This document shows positions 17,901 to 26,957 of a stretch of 64,000 bases of DNA, piece by piece (positions within the stretch are counted from its first letter, which is position 1; every line of letters begins with the position of its first letter). The notes below the pieces were generated by a model. The model was not told where the DNA came from. It was given only the letters and a program-made list of their open reading frames with translations, and searched no databases. The position numbers were made by a program, and so were the translations under genes. The stretch comes from JAIQGF01 sp051006995 (lineage in GTDB: Bacteria; Acidobacteriota; Terriglobia; Terriglobales; Acidobacteriaceae), in the NCBI GenBank assembly GCA_051006995.1, contig JBPCSQ010000029.1, positions 186,001 through 250,000 on the forward strand, in the 5' to 3' direction.

Positions 17901-18704
17901 TTAATCTTTGGTTCGTGTCGCATTATCGTCCGGCTTAACGGCCTGCCGACAGGTGTAGTCAACCCGGTTTAGGAATGGGAGCTTGTCGCCGAAGTACTCG
18001 TCCACCGCGCGACGCGCGCCCTGCCAGTGGCCATAATCGTCGATGATAAGGATTCCACCTCGGGAAAGCCTCGGATAAAGGTAGGCCAACTCGTGGCGCG
18101 TGGATTCGTACCAATCGGTATCGAGACGGAGCACAGCGATCTGCTCCGGCATCGTCGCCGGAATCGTCCGCTCCACCGGACCCTGCACAATCTTGATCCG
18201 CTCCCGCGGCAAAGCGGTTTGCCCGAGGTTGGAGAGAACGTCCTCCAACGTGGCGTACGCCCACTCGTTCCGCTCCCCCGCGATTCGTTCCAAGGAAGAC
18301 AAAATGTGTGCAGCAGGTTCGCCGTCGCAGCTCACATCAACATCAGTAGGCGGCACCATGCCCGTGAACGTGTCGTAGAGGTATAAGTTCCTTGTCTCCT
18401 CTGCAGAGCGGGCCAGGGTACGCGCGATAGCCATGGCACTGCCTCCGCGCCACACTCCGCATTCGACGAAATCACCGGGAATTCCGCTACGCAGCACGTG
18501 TTCAACGGCACGGATCAATGCGATCACGGCTTCCATGCTCGTCATCGTGAACGGCTGCACACACTGCCATGTCTCCCATTCGAAGTCGCGGATGTCCGGA
18601 TTCAGCTTGCGAGGATCCGGTGACGCCGCATTTACGCGGCCTATTTCCAATCCCACGCCGCGAAATGCTCGCTTCACCACGGAACTGAACGTCCGATCTT
18701 TCAT
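17901..18704 (-). CDS. TylF/MycF-type (macrocin O-methyltransferase family) methyltransferase
   Basis: 267 residues, ATG 18704. The family motif FVECGVWRGGSAMAIARTL (about 90-108) is clear, followed by LYLYDTFTGMVPPTDVDV and LRLDTDWYESTRHELAYLYPRLSRGGILIIDDYGHW, which holds the metal-binding acidic residues. Family members methylate sugar hydroxyls on macrolides and also occur in polysaccharide loci. The start overlaps the stop of the upstream methyltransferase by four bases (ATGA), a sign of translational coupling. It is convergent with the GT-C-like gene, 12 nt apart. Probable role: O-methylation of a repeat-unit sugar. Confidence 0.88.
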   Translation of the reverse strand: MKDRTFSSVVKRAFRGVGLEIGRVNAASPDPRKLNPDIRDFEWETWQCVQPFTMTSMEAVIALIRAVEHVLRSGIPGDFVECGVWRGGSAMAIARTLARSAEETRNLYLYDTFTGMVPPTDVDVSCDGEPAAHILSSLERIAGERNEWAYATLEDVLSNLGQTALPRERIKIVQGPVERTIPATMPEQIAVLRLDTDWYESTRHELAYLYPRLSRGGILIIDDYGHWQGARRAVDEYFGDKLPFLNRVDYTCRQAVKPDDNATRTKD

Positions 18705-19387
18705 TGCTGTCGGGCAAACTCCTCACCTGTGAGCGGTTCGCAAAAAAAAGCGAAATCTGTGGCCCACCGCGACAGCCATACCAATTCGGCCCAATACAGC
18801 AGTCGCGCCCGTCCGGAAGTGACCTTGTATGGACAATATCTCAGCTCTCGGATCGCAAACCCCGCGTCAGCGAGCATGTTCTCCCACTCGCGTTGATCGT
18901 AACGAGTTTCGGGGGTCTGCCCACGCAACCGGCGCCGCAGAGTTCTGCCCAGAGAGTTCGCATTCGGTGCGATGAGAATCAGTCGCCCAGCCGGAATCAG
19001 GATGCGTCGAACTTCTCGTAAGACGGAGCGCGAATCGTCCACGTACTCAAGTAATCCCGAAACGACTACTGTGTCGAACGACTCGGCGGCAAACGGCAGG
19101 GGCTGTTCGGCGTCCAAAGCGAGTACCGGGATGGCGTACGTTTGGCTGGCAACGCGGGCGTAGGCGAAGCGATCCCCGCCCACCGCGAAGACGCCGCCTT
19201 CCTGCAAGCGGTCAACCAGGGCTCCATCGTTGCAGCCAAGGTCCAAGATCCGATTGCCTCTCGCCCACTGAAGCACGCACTTGAATTTTGGCTGGTTCTC
19301 ACTGAGACGAATTGTGGTCTCGTGCGGATCCCAGTGGTCGGGCGGGGTTTTGCGAGTCGCGGCGGCACTCGCCGGTCTAGTGCTCAC
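18701..19387 (-). CDS. Class I SAM-dependent methyltransferase
   Basis: 228 residues from GTG 19387. The frame is open further upstream into the glycosyltransferase gene, but that part reads as a low-complexity shadow; the GTG overlaps the upstream stop (TAG at 19377-19379) by 11 nt and has GGAG 10 nt before it. Motif I is NRILDLGCNDGALVDRL (about 42-58), with SFDTVVVSGLLEYVDD as the later motif, typical of Methyltransf_11 enzymes. It sits between a GT2 gene and the TylF-like gene with overlaps at both ends, so the three are probably translated as a unit that builds and decorates one sugar. Confidence 0.82.
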   Translation of the reverse strand: MSTRPASAAATRKTPPDHWDPHETTIRLSENQPKFKCVLQWARGNRILDLGCNDGALVDRLQEGGVFAVGGDRFAYARVASQTYAIPVLALDAEQPLPFAAESFDTVVVSGLLEYVDDSRSVLREVRRILIPAGRLILIAPNANSLGRTLRRRLRGQTPETRYDQREWENMLADAGFAIRELRYCPYKVTSGRARLLYWAELVWLSRWATDFAFFCEPLTGEEFARQQ

Positions 19388-20384
19388 AGATCGTGCGCTC
19401 CAACTCCTGCCACCCCATGACCTCGCAGGCTCCCGACCAAAACGCCCGGAACTGTTTGAGCCGGTGGTCAAGCGACGCCAGGCGGGAATGGCGAAGGCCA
19501 GGCGCCTTCGCGGCTACTCGAGACAGACTACTGATCGCGTCGAATAAGAATGGCGCGTGCTGTAAGACGCGCCGGCCCCACACGGCGCGCGGCACGGTGT
19601 AACCGCGGACCAGAAACGCGCTGCGCACATGCGGCGCGTGCGGCCCGTATTTCATGAGCATCTGCACCTGGTTGCGGCCGGTAAGCTTCAGCTTGTCGTA
19701 GTAGTAGCTTTCCGTGCCCATGCCGATGTGGGTGCCAACCGGCCCTGGGTCGAAGAAGAATCGGGCGCCCGCTTCCTGCAATCGCAACGCGAGGTCCAGT
19801 TCTTCCAAGCCTCCGTGCGGATCGAAGCTTTCATCGAATCCGCCGACATCCATGAGCAACTGACTCTCAATCGAGAAGTTTCCCGCCGGAAAATCCAGCA
19901 CGCCGCACTCGTGCCTGGCGCCCCGCAACTTCTCCGCCGCACCCCCGGCTTCCTGTGCCTGGATGGAAATTCCGGAGCACGCGCACTGCTCGTCAACCAC
20001 AAAACGAAGATCGCCGATGATCACCTGCTTCGTCGCACCCTGGTGTGCTCGCACATGGGCGGCAACGAATCCGGCCGCGGTGGTTACGTCGTCGTCGAGA
20101 AAGATCAGCAACGACGCCCTCGCGTTTCGTATACCCAGGTTGCGGGCAGCGGAAACCCCGCGACTTTCCAACCAGAAGAAACGAAAATTGGGATACACCT
20201 CCTGCAGAGGTAGCGCTTCCCGGGAGCCGTTTTCCACCACCAAAACCTCGAATGTTTCCGGCTGCGGCTGTGCCGCCAGCGCCGCAAGCGTTTTGGCCAG
20301 CAGCCGCCCTCTTCCCCAACTGGGGATGATGACCGAGGCTTGAAGAGACGGGTGTCCGCTGGTATTTGACGGTGGGCTACTCAT
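19377..20384 (-). CDS. Glycosyltransferase family 2 (GT-A fold)
   Basis: 335 residues, ATG 20384. ASVIIPSWGRGRLLAKTLAAL (about 16-36), then SRGVSAARNLGIRNARASLLIFLDDDV with the DxD metal motif (LDDDV, near residue 95), and GGFDESFDPHGGLEELDLALRLQEAG, where the ED pair of GT2 enzymes sits. The C-terminal 100 residues are alpha-helical and variable. It should use a nucleotide sugar and divalent metal at the cytoplasmic membrane face. It heads a three-gene minus-strand unit with two methyltransferases. Confidence 0.92.
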   Translation of the reverse strand: MSSPPSNTSGHPSLQASVIIPSWGRGRLLAKTLAALAAQPQPETFEVLVVENGSREALPLQEVYPNFRFFWLESRGVSAARNLGIRNARASLLIFLDDDVTTAAGFVAAHVRAHQGATKQVIIGDLRFVVDEQCACSGISIQAQEAGGAAEKLRGARHECGVLDFPAGNFSIESQLLMDVGGFDESFDPHGGLEELDLALRLQEAGARFFFDPGPVGTHIGMGTESYYYDKLKLTGRNQVQMLMKYGPHAPHVRSAFLVRGYTVPRAVWGRRVLQHAPFLFDAISSLSRVAAKAPGLRHSRLASLDHRLKQFRAFWSGACEVMGWQELERTICEH

Positions 20385-20540
20385 TGCTTTCTCGCTATTT
20401 TAGCGTGATGCATTGCGCAGGCGCACCTCGCCTTGAACTCCTTGGATATCTCGTTGACGCAGATGAGTAAGGAATGCGGTGGAAACGAGCTTTTGCGACC
20501 AAATGAAAAGAAGGTTCGCAGATTGTAGCTCTCAGGACAC

Positions 20541-21344
20541 TCACGCGTCTTGCTCACCCAGCAGCCGTTTCTTGGTACGCGAGAGCCGCGCCCGCAGCGC
20601 CTGGAGCGGGTGGCGGCCGTTAGCGGCTCGGAGCCAAACTCCAAGGGCCGAGTCCCGCGGCTGCACCATCGTACGGCGCAGCTGGTACCGCGGCGTCGTT
20701 GTGGTGTTCATACCTTCTTCGACGGTGAATGCGACCTCGAATTCGCGCCCAACGGATTCCACGACGTCCCTGTTGTAAAAGCCGTAGGGATACGCGAAAC
20801 ACTGGACGCGCGCTTGCAACACGGACTCGAGCGCCCGCCTGCTTCCTCCGACTTCTTCTGCCAGAGCGGCCGGCGGGAGCTTTGTCAGGTCGGCGTGAGT
20901 CGCGCTGTGCGCGCCGAACTCAATTCCTCGCTCGGCCCAGTGGCGAATCTGCCCCTCGTCAAGCAATCCCTGCGGCGATTTTCCTTCGCGACGCAGCCAT
21001 TCGTCCTCGCCGCCCATGAGCGCCGTCACTACGAACACCGTCGCCGTAAAACCGTGCTTCTGCAAAACAGGAAACGCATGCTGGGCCAGTTCCTGGTACC
21101 CGTCGTCGAAGGTAAGGATCACAGATCGTGGTGGAAGTGCGCCGTCTTGGGCAGCGCGAAGCCAATCCCGCGCGGAAATTCCCGTGTAGCCGCGGCGTGC
21201 CAGCGCTTCCATCTGGCGACTGAATCTCGCGGCCGGCACCGTCAGGCTCGGATAGGTCCCCGGAAGTTGCGCGCCCACGTTGTGGTAAAGCAGGGCGGCC
21301 ACTGACGCCCCCCTCCCGCGTGAGTTGTTGGTTCCATCCGCCAT
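20541..21344 (-). CDS. Polysaccharide deacetylase (NodB homology, CE4 family)
   Basis: 267 residues from ATG 21344 (MADGTNNS). A longer reading from about 21419 would run into the divergent GT2 start and is not favoured. The CE4 landmarks are SVILTFDDGYQEL (TFDDG, about 73-77) and FGAHSATHADLTKL (His-Ser-x-x-His, about 126-130), which bind the catalytic zinc or other metal. CE4 enzymes remove N- or O-acetyl groups from glycans. No clear signal peptide is seen, so it may act on cytoplasmic glycans, or the N-terminus may be longer. It is divergent from the neighbouring GT2 gene. Confidence 0.88.
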   Translation of the reverse strand: MADGTNNSRGRGASVAALLYHNVGAQLPGTYPSLTVPAARFSRQMEALARRGYTGISARDWLRAAQDGALPPRSVILTFDDGYQELAQHAFPVLQKHGFTATVFVVTALMGGEDEWLRREGKSPQGLLDEGQIRHWAERGIEFGAHSATHADLTKLPPAALAEEVGGSRRALESVLQARVQCFAYPYGFYNRDVVESVGREFEVAFTVEEGMNTTTTPRYQLRRTMVQPRDSALGVWLRAANGRHPLQALRARLSRTKKRLLGEQDA

Positions 21345-21407
21345 GAAAAAGATCCCACAATTGTACGAGATCGCCACGCCACGGTTTTTTTCCAGTAAAC
21401 TGGGCAG

Positions 21408-22379
21408 GTGCCCACCCATCCTCAGCCGCTGGTGACCATCGGCTTACCGGTGTTCAGTCCCGGTCCCTTTCTGCGAGGAGCGTTGCAAAGCATTTTCGCC
21501 CAGACGTTCACCGACTGGGAACTGATTGTGGTGGATGACGGCTCGACGGATTTCTCCTGGCAGATGGTTCAGCATCTGTCCGATCCCCGGGTGCGGGCAT
21601 TTCGCGACGGACATCATCGCGGCCTGGCGGCTCGCCTGAACCAGATCATCGGCTTGGCTCGCGCTCCATTCATCGCGCGCATGGATGCTGACGACCTCTG
21701 TCACCCCGAGCGCATCGAGCGGCAACTTGCTCACCTGCAGGCGCATTCCGAGATCGATACGCTGAGCACCGGGCTCGCCGTCCTCGACCGCCAGGGAGCC
21801 GTCTCGGGGTGGCGTGTCGCGCCTCCAGATCACGAATCCATTTGCCGCAATCCGCTGCGGGGATTCGCCATGGTGCATGCGTCCATGCTTTCGCGCGCTG
21901 ATTGGGCGCGGCGACATCCTTATCGGGAAGGCAACCGCCGCTGTGAGGACTGGGAACTTCTCATGCAGGCACATCGAGACAGCCGCTTCGCTAATCTGCC
22001 GGACTGCCTGTATTTTTATCGCGAGTACGATTCTTTCTCCTTCGTGAATTACGCCCGCAGCAAGGCACATCAGGTGGCCGGCGAACTGCGGCTCGGACAC
22101 GATTACGGGATCCTGTCCCGCGCCGTCTCCGCCCTGCGCCATTTTTCGCATGTCGGACTGTATGCCTGTGCCTACACATTGCGCTGTCACGACTTGCTGA
22201 TCCGCTATCGCAGCCAGCCCGCGCCACCGGAATTGAAGAGCGCCGTCGAGAACGCCATCGCACGCGTGGCTGCGACGGAGCTGCCGGACGGAACGCTGCG
22301 GCAAGCCGAATCGACGCCACAGTACCTCCCCGCCTCGGAGCGCGCGGTCGGCACATTTGAAATTCGCCCCTTCCGCTAA
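21408..22379 (+). CDS. Glycosyltransferase family 2 (GT-A fold)
   Basis: 323 residues from GTG 21408, with an AGG just upstream. VTIGLPVFSPGPFLRGALQSIF, ELIVVDDGSTD (about 39-49) and APFIARMDADDLCHPERIERQL (DxD in DADD, about 87-90) identify a GT2 enzyme. NRRCEDWELLMQAHRDSRF holds the later Glu-Asp element. It is a soluble-type enzyme that would work with the lipid-linked acceptor. It is followed by 115 nt of DNA and the wza-like gene on the same strand. Confidence 0.92.
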   Translation: MPTHPQPLVTIGLPVFSPGPFLRGALQSIFAQTFTDWELIVVDDGSTDFSWQMVQHLSDPRVRAFRDGHHRGLAARLNQIIGLARAPFIARMDADDLCHPERIERQLAHLQAHSEIDTLSTGLAVLDRQGAVSGWRVAPPDHESICRNPLRGFAMVHASMLSRADWARRHPYREGNRRCEDWELLMQAHRDSRFANLPDCLYFYREYDSFSFVNYARSKAHQVAGELRLGHDYGILSRAVSALRHFSHVGLYACAYTLRCHDLLIRYRSQPAPPELKSAVENAIARVAATELPDGTLRQAESTPQYLPASERAVGTFEIRPFR

Positions 22380-22494
22380 GCAGGAAGATTCCTGTTACGA
22401 ATGGCGCACCGATGTTGATCCTTGTTATCTACGTCGGCCGGGGTTTGATTGTTCTGGTAAGATGGGCCAAAGAAATTTCCAGGATTGATTTTCA

Positions 22495-23478
22495 ATGATC
22501 TGTTTCCGCAGTTTTGTCCTGTCTGCCGTTGCCGTTCTGGGTGTGTGCGGTCTCGCCTTCGGCCAGGAGCCCGCTTCGTCGCAGCGCTCGCCCAATGAAC
22601 AGGCTCCGCCGGCGGCGCAGGCCCCGGCTGCCGGTTGGCAGGCCACGCCGGCCGGGCCGGCCACGCAGGATCTGAAGATCGGTCCGGGCGATGAAGGCGA
22701 CATGACGGTGTACGGCATTCCCGAAATGACACAGCACGTCCGGGTCAATACCGAGGGAGAAATCAGTATTCCGTTGATCGGAAAGGTCCTCATTGCAGGA
22801 ATGACGGCCGCGGAAGCCGAAGCCGCCATTGAAAAGCGTTTCAGCGAGACGGGCACGCTGAACAATCCGCATGTCAATCTCTACTTCAAGGAATCCAATT
22901 CACAGAGCGTCACCGTGCTGGGCGAAGTGGCGCACCCGGGGTCCTATTCGCTCACTCACGCGCGGCGTCTTTATGATGCCTTCATGGTCGCCGGCGGGCT
23001 TACCGTAAGAGCCGGCAACACGGTTGCCATCACGCATAGCGGCGAGAAGACCTCGCAGGTATTGCCGCTTGCCAGCGATCCCGTTGCCTCCTCCCAGAAC
23101 AACGTCGAGCTCCGCCCTGGGGACACCATCGCGGTCTCACGCGCCGGAGTGATTTATGTTGTCGGCGAGGTGATACGTCCCGGTGGCTTCGTCATCGACA
23201 CCGATAAGGAACCCACTGTCTCGCAATTGCTGGCCATGGCTGCGGGGCCAAGCCGGGTGGCAAACTTGTCCCACGCCCGAGTGCTCCGCCGCACTGCCGA
23301 CGGCTTGAAGAACGAAGAAGTGGATTTGAAAAAAGTTTTGGCGGCCAAGGCTCAGGATTTGCCCTTACGCGCCGACGACATTCTGTTTGTACCCGCCAGC
23401 AAGGGCAAGTTGGCCGTAGACCGCGGCAGTAGTTCGGTTCTGAACATGATCACCGGCCTCGCGCTGTATCGTTTCTGA
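22495..23478 (+). CDS. Wza-type polysaccharide export outer-membrane protein
   Basis: 327 residues, ATG start. A signal peptide is visible (MICFRSFVLSAVAVLGVCGLAFG, cleavage near residue 23). The poly_export domain starts with DLKIGPGDEGDMTVYGIPEM (about 62-80) and continues with ISIPLIGKVLIAGMTAAEAE. Two SLBB-type repeats follow (SVTVLGEVAHPGSY and VIYVVGEVIRPGGF). Such proteins form the periplasmic and outer-membrane channel for capsule or EPS export and partner with a Wzc-type co-polymerase, here encoded at 26935-29190. No lipobox Cys is evident at the expected place. It lies upstream of the 23597 gene, which has its own promoter. Confidence 0.93.
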   Translation: MICFRSFVLSAVAVLGVCGLAFGQEPASSQRSPNEQAPPAAQAPAAGWQATPAGPATQDLKIGPGDEGDMTVYGIPEMTQHVRVNTEGEISIPLIGKVLIAGMTAAEAEAAIEKRFSETGTLNNPHVNLYFKESNSQSVTVLGEVAHPGSYSLTHARRLYDAFMVAGGLTVRAGNTVAITHSGEKTSQVLPLASDPVASSQNNVELRPGDTIAVSRAGVIYVVGEVIRPGGFVIDTDKEPTVSQLLAMAAGPSRVANLSHARVLRRTADGLKNEEVDLKKVLAAKAQDLPLRADDILFVPASKGKLAVDRGSSSVLNMITGLALYRF

Positions 23479-23552
23479 AATAAATATTCCTCGCGAAAAG
23501 TGCAATCTCTTGCAGTTCCTGCTCTTAAGTAACTTTTCCCACCGATAAACTC

Positions 23553-23581
23553 TTGACGCAACATTTTCACGTGAGTAGGAT
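23553..23581 (+). promoter_or_regulatory. Candidate sigma-70 promoter for the 219-aa surface protein gene
   Basis: TTGACG at 23553-23558, a 17-nt spacer, and TAGGAT at 23576-23581. This is near the sigma-70 consensus with ideal spacing. Transcription would begin about 23588, just in front of the GGGAG ribosome binding site and the ATG at 23597, giving a very short leader. Confidence 0.65.
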
Positions 23582-23596
23582 GCGGCGTGGGAGTTG

Positions 23597-24256
23597 ATGA
23601 TGACCTTTTCGCGGCACGCACAGATTTGGGCATGTGTGATGGTGATTGTGTTTCCTCTGTCCGCCATGGCGGCGGATATGCAGGGAGCGATTCTGTACAT
23701 GAACAATGCCGCGAAGGTGAATGGCATGATGGTGAATCACTCGACCGTCATCTTTTCGGGCGATAAAGTTCAGTTGACCAACGATCTTCCGGCTTCTTTG
23801 ACGATGTCGGGGACCGTGGTCACCGTGGCTCCGGGATCTACCCTCATCTATCGGACCAACGCCCTGGAGCTGTCCAACATAAGCGGCGTGGTCGTCTCCA
23901 CCAGCAATGGCACTGCGGTCCGAGTAAACCGGGTTACGATTGCTCCGGCCAGCGGCAAGGGGAAGTTTCAAGTGGCGCGAGCTGGCGGAAAAGTTCTCAT
24001 TGCTGCCAAGAGCGGGGCCGTCAGCATCTTCGACGGCGCTTCGACGCGCACCGTTGCAGAAGGCAATTCCACCACCGTGGCGGATCCCACGCCTGCTGAT
24101 CAGCCCGGCGCAGTTCCGGGCGCTTCCGGCGGCGGTTCTGCTGGGACGGTCGCCGGCGTAGTGGCGGGAATTGCGGCCGCTGCGGTCGGTGCGCTTACCG
24201 CCTACGTGTCCACCGGCTCGGGGAATCTCCAACCCATATCGATACGCGTCCCGTAA
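23597..24256 (+). CDS. Secreted protein with beta-rich, FecR-like repeats and a C-terminal glycine-rich TM
   Basis: 219 residues from ATG 23597 (TTG 23594 and ATG 23600 are alternatives), with GGGAG directly upstream. Signal peptide up to about FPLSAMAA. The middle is beta-rich (LTMSGTVVTVAPGSTLIY, VSIFDGASTRTVAEGNSTTV) and resembles FecR or surface-anchored repeat domains, though not closely enough to name. The C-terminus has a Gly/Ala-rich segment (AGTVAGVVAGIAAAAVGALTAYV) that would span a membrane, then a short tail. It sits between wza-like and wzy-like genes but has its own promoter and a strong terminator, so it is a single-gene transcript. Function unknown; a role at the envelope is likely. 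Confidence 0.75.
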   Translation: MMTFSRHAQIWACVMVIVFPLSAMAADMQGAILYMNNAAKVNGMMVNHSTVIFSGDKVQLTNDLPASLTMSGTVVTVAPGSTLIYRTNALELSNISGVVVSTSNGTAVRVNRVTIAPASGKGKFQVARAGGKVLIAAKSGAVSIFDGASTRTVAEGNSTTVADPTPADQPGAVPGASGGGSAGTVAGVVAGIAAAAVGALTAYVSTGSGNLQPISIRVP

Positions 24257-24270
24257 CATTCAAAATTTAA

Positions 24271-24305
24271 AAGAGAAGCCCCGGCGAACCGGGGCTTCTC
24301 TTTTT
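24271..24305 (+). terminator. Strong intrinsic terminator
   Basis: A 14-bp stem (24271-24284 with 24289-24302) around the loop CGAA is followed by a T-run at 24301-24305. Its stem contains GAAGCCCCGG. It ends the 219-aa gene and separates it from the convergent wzy-like gene. Confidence 0.9.
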
Positions 24306-24336
24306 GCTGCTGGTACGCACCGCTACCATCAAGCAG

Positions 24337-25650
24337 CTATCGCATAGTGATCAGGACTTTGGACGGCGAAGGATCCACTTCGCTGTCCGCGCGGGTAACC
24401 ACGGTGCAGAGCACCAGGAAAACGGCTGCATTGGCCGGAATCTCAAGATTGAAGTCAGTCCAACTGTGTGCCAGCAGGCCAGTCACTCCCATCATGGCGG
24501 CAAAGCAGATCGCGCGGCTGGATCGCTCATGCCAATCCGCCAGGTGCGTAAGACCTGAGCGATACACGACCATCACCAGCCACAGGAACGCCGCGAATCC
24601 GATCACACCAGACTCGACCAGGAATTGCGCATAATCGTTGTGCGCCGCGTTCATCACCGCGGCCGCATAAAAACTTTGGTATCGCGGATAGACGTCCTCA
24701 AACGTGCCGAGTCCCCACCCCAGAACAGGGCGCGCAGCGACAAGATGGCGGCAATCGCGGAGAATATTCCAGCGGGTGGAAAATGAAACATCACGGCTCG
24801 GATTCAGCAGGGTCTCGCTAAAGTGCTCCATCGTAACGGTGCGGCTCAGCAAGAATGCAGACCCGCCGAAAAGCGCCAGCAGAATTGCCATCCGCAATAC
24901 CTGCTTGCCGGAGCTTCCCTTCCTCCCGACCAAGAGAAAGAATATTGCTTCCGCGCCCAAGGCCATCACCCCGCCGCGGGAGCCGCTGGCTACCACGCTG
25001 CCCGCCATCACCAGCCCGGCAAAGATCAGGGCAGCCCGGCGTGGTCCCGCATTCGAGCGCAGCCCTGCCAGAACGAAGGGAAATGGCGCCAGCATTTCCA
25101 GTAAACCGGCGTAATGATTGTGATTTACGTACGGGCCATAGATCGAGTTCGCGATCCGTGGCAGGACCACCCAGTAAAGCCTTCCATTGGAGGTGAGGTC
25201 CTGGACGACGGCAAACAGTGCCAGCGCCGTGCCGAAGATCACGATGGCAACCGCAAACTGCATCAGCTCGTCTCGTTGTCTTGTGACCTGGGCCGCAACC
25301 ACACACAGCGCGGCGTAAGCCACCCACAAGAGCGCTTGCTCGCCGGTCTGATACGAAGATACTGTGCGGTGCAGCAGCAGCTGCGCTGCTGCCGTTACCA
25401 GCATCAGCGCAAGGGGCGCGTACGTGGGGGCCAGGACCAAACTCCGTTCCCCGAAGACCCATTGCCCAAGCACCACCAGGAACAACAGAATCGCTCCCGC
25501 CTCCAAGCCAAAGCTAGACCATGGCTGGACGGCGCCGAAAGCGCACACTGCGGAGCCCAGGAGCGCCAGCAGGCCATAAAGCGGGAGCATCGCTGCCGTG
25601 GATGATTGGGCGCGCGCATCCGTTCCTCGGAGAGGCACCACCGAAGCCAT
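24337..25650 (-). CDS. Wzy/WaaL-type O-antigen polymerase or ligase
   Basis: 437 residues from ATG 25650, whose A is shared with the TGA stop of the upstream TPR gene (TGATG), with AGGAG 5 nt before. GTG 25653 is an alternative. About 10-12 hydrophobic segments are visible. The Wzy_C landmarks are SRGGVMALGAEAIFFL (about 227-242) and VLGWGLGTFEDVYPRYQSFY followed by AHNDYAQFLVESGVIGFAAFLW, the periplasmic loop with conserved His and Arg/Gly residues. This class joins repeat units in the periplasm (Wzy) or ligates them to an acceptor (WaaL); sequence alone does not decide. It pairs with Wzx at 14455 and Wzc at 26935. Confidence 0.85.
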   Translation of the reverse strand: MASVVPLRGTDARAQSSTAAMLPLYGLLALLGSAVCAFGAVQPWSSFGLEAGAILLFLVVLGQWVFGERSLVLAPTYAPLALMLVTAAAQLLLHRTVSSYQTGEQALLWVAYAALCVVAAQVTRQRDELMQFAVAIVIFGTALALFAVVQDLTSNGRLYWVVLPRIANSIYGPYVNHNHYAGLLEMLAPFPFVLAGLRSNAGPRRAALIFAGLVMAGSVVASGSRGGVMALGAEAIFFLLVGRKGSSGKQVLRMAILLALFGGSAFLLSRTVTMEHFSETLLNPSRDVSFSTRWNILRDCRHLVAARPVLGWGLGTFEDVYPRYQSFYAAAVMNAAHNDYAQFLVESGVIGFAAFLWLVMVVYRSGLTHLADWHERSSRAICFAAMMGVTGLLAHSWTDFNLEIPANAAVFLVLCTVVTRADSEVDPSPSKVLITMR

Positions 25651-26957
25651 CACTCTCCTCGCACCGCTCGCAATGAAATGTGGTCTAACCAGATCGTCCC
25701 GCGAATCCGGGTGTTTGCCGGCGAACGCACCAACCGAATTTCGGCGAGCTGTGTTTCAGACCCAGTGCGGAATACCTCCCTCGACTCCTGCCAGGCGAAC
25801 GTCCCCCGAAATTCCTTGCCCGTGAAAAGCACCGCATGAGTTTTCAGGTTGCGGACCTGAAATCTGGGGCCGTTCGCTCCCAGCAGGCTCTCGCTCTTCT
25901 GCATCGCACCCAGTTCATAGGTTGTATTTGGCTGCAGAGCCAATACCTGGCTGATACCGCAGTCTGCCACCGGATCGCCTTCGAAATTAATCCGCAATGC
26001 GCGGCCGGTTTCGGAGTTTTCCAGGTCCACGCTCACGCCCGCGCTCGGCTGGTAGCTCCAGTCAAATCCGCCGTTCAGAATCGCATGCTCGAAATCCGGA
26101 TTGAAGACCAGATTATGTTCCTGTTGGAAAGGCCGCAGCTCAGGCTGCGCTGCCACTAACTGCTCCCAGGCGGTCAAGGCAGTCCCCGCGTCCCCGGCTC
26201 GTATCAAGGCATTGACGTACGGCAGCGCCGCCCGCGCAGAAAATGAATATCCCGAAGCAAGAAGCTCCTTCCACACCGCTGCCGCCGCCGGAAGATTGTC
26301 CTGATCCACCAGAGTATTGAGAACATTCAGGCGGGACGCCGCGTCCGGCGGCAGCAACGAAACTACCGTGGCCACGCTTTCGGATGCGCGCAACAACAAG
26401 GAGGCGCCGCTTCCGATCGTGTGCCGATCCATCGCGAACGCACGCCGAAAATATGGCAGCGACGATTGCACTTCGCCTTCAGCCAGAAAACCGACGGCCA
26501 CGTTCCAGTTGATTTCGGCATTGCTGGGGTCTGCGTTCGCCGCCGTGATCAATGCATGCCGGCGCGAATCCGAGTCCCCGACGACGTTGTAAGCATTTCC
26601 CAGGGTCAGCCAGTAACGCGCTACATGCGGCGCCAGTTCGGTGGCGCGCCGCAAGTGCGGGACAGCGGCGGTTGCGTCCTGCTCCACCATCAGGTCGTAG
26701 GCTCCCAGCCGATGCTCGTATTCCGCGTTCAGCGGCTGTAGACGCACCGCCGCCTCCATCGAAGCTCGGCTCTGGACCGCCATCAGCTGGGAAGCGCGGT
26801 AAATGCGCCAGGTGGAACGCAGGTACACTGCCCCTGCAAGAGTAAGGAACAACAGGACCAGTACGCGCGGGGCGCGGCGCGTCGCATCCACCACCACGGG
26901 ACGCCGTTCGCTGCGCCGCAGTAATCGCTCCTGCTCACTTCCCGTAGTAGCCGCCAC
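25650..26957 (-). CDS. TPR-containing membrane-anchored protein with a C-terminal jelly-roll-like domain
   Basis: 435 residues from GTG 26957, which overlaps the Wzc stop by 23 nt; no ribosome binding site is seen, so the start is uncertain and a GTG near the VVVDATRR stretch is an alternative. One TM near residues 30-46 (VLVLLFLTLAGAVYL), then several helix pairs of TPR type (AEYEHRLGAYDLMV, ARYWLTLGNAYNVVG, AEINWNVAVGFLAEG). From about residue 295 the pattern changes to beta (LVFNPDFEHAILNGGFDWSY), like carbohydrate-binding or F5/8-type domains. It is between Wzc and the Wzy-like gene and coupled to both, so a scaffold or chain-length role is likely. Family not recognised. Confidence 0.75.
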   Translation of the reverse strand: MAATTGSEQERLLRRSERRPVVVDATRRAPRVLVLLFLTLAGAVYLRSTWRIYRASQLMAVQSRASMEAAVRLQPLNAEYEHRLGAYDLMVEQDATAAVPHLRRATELAPHVARYWLTLGNAYNVVGDSDSRRHALITAANADPSNAEINWNVAVGFLAEGEVQSSLPYFRRAFAMDRHTIGSGASLLLRASESVATVVSLLPPDAASRLNVLNTLVDQDNLPAAAAVWKELLASGYSFSARAALPYVNALIRAGDAGTALTAWEQLVAAQPELRPFQQEHNLVFNPDFEHAILNGGFDWSYQPSAGVSVDLENSETGRALRINFEGDPVADCGISQVLALQPNTTYELGAMQKSESLLGANGPRFQVRNLKTHAVLFTGKEFRGTFAWQESREVFRTGSETQLAEIRLVRSPANTRIRGTIWLDHISLRAVRGE

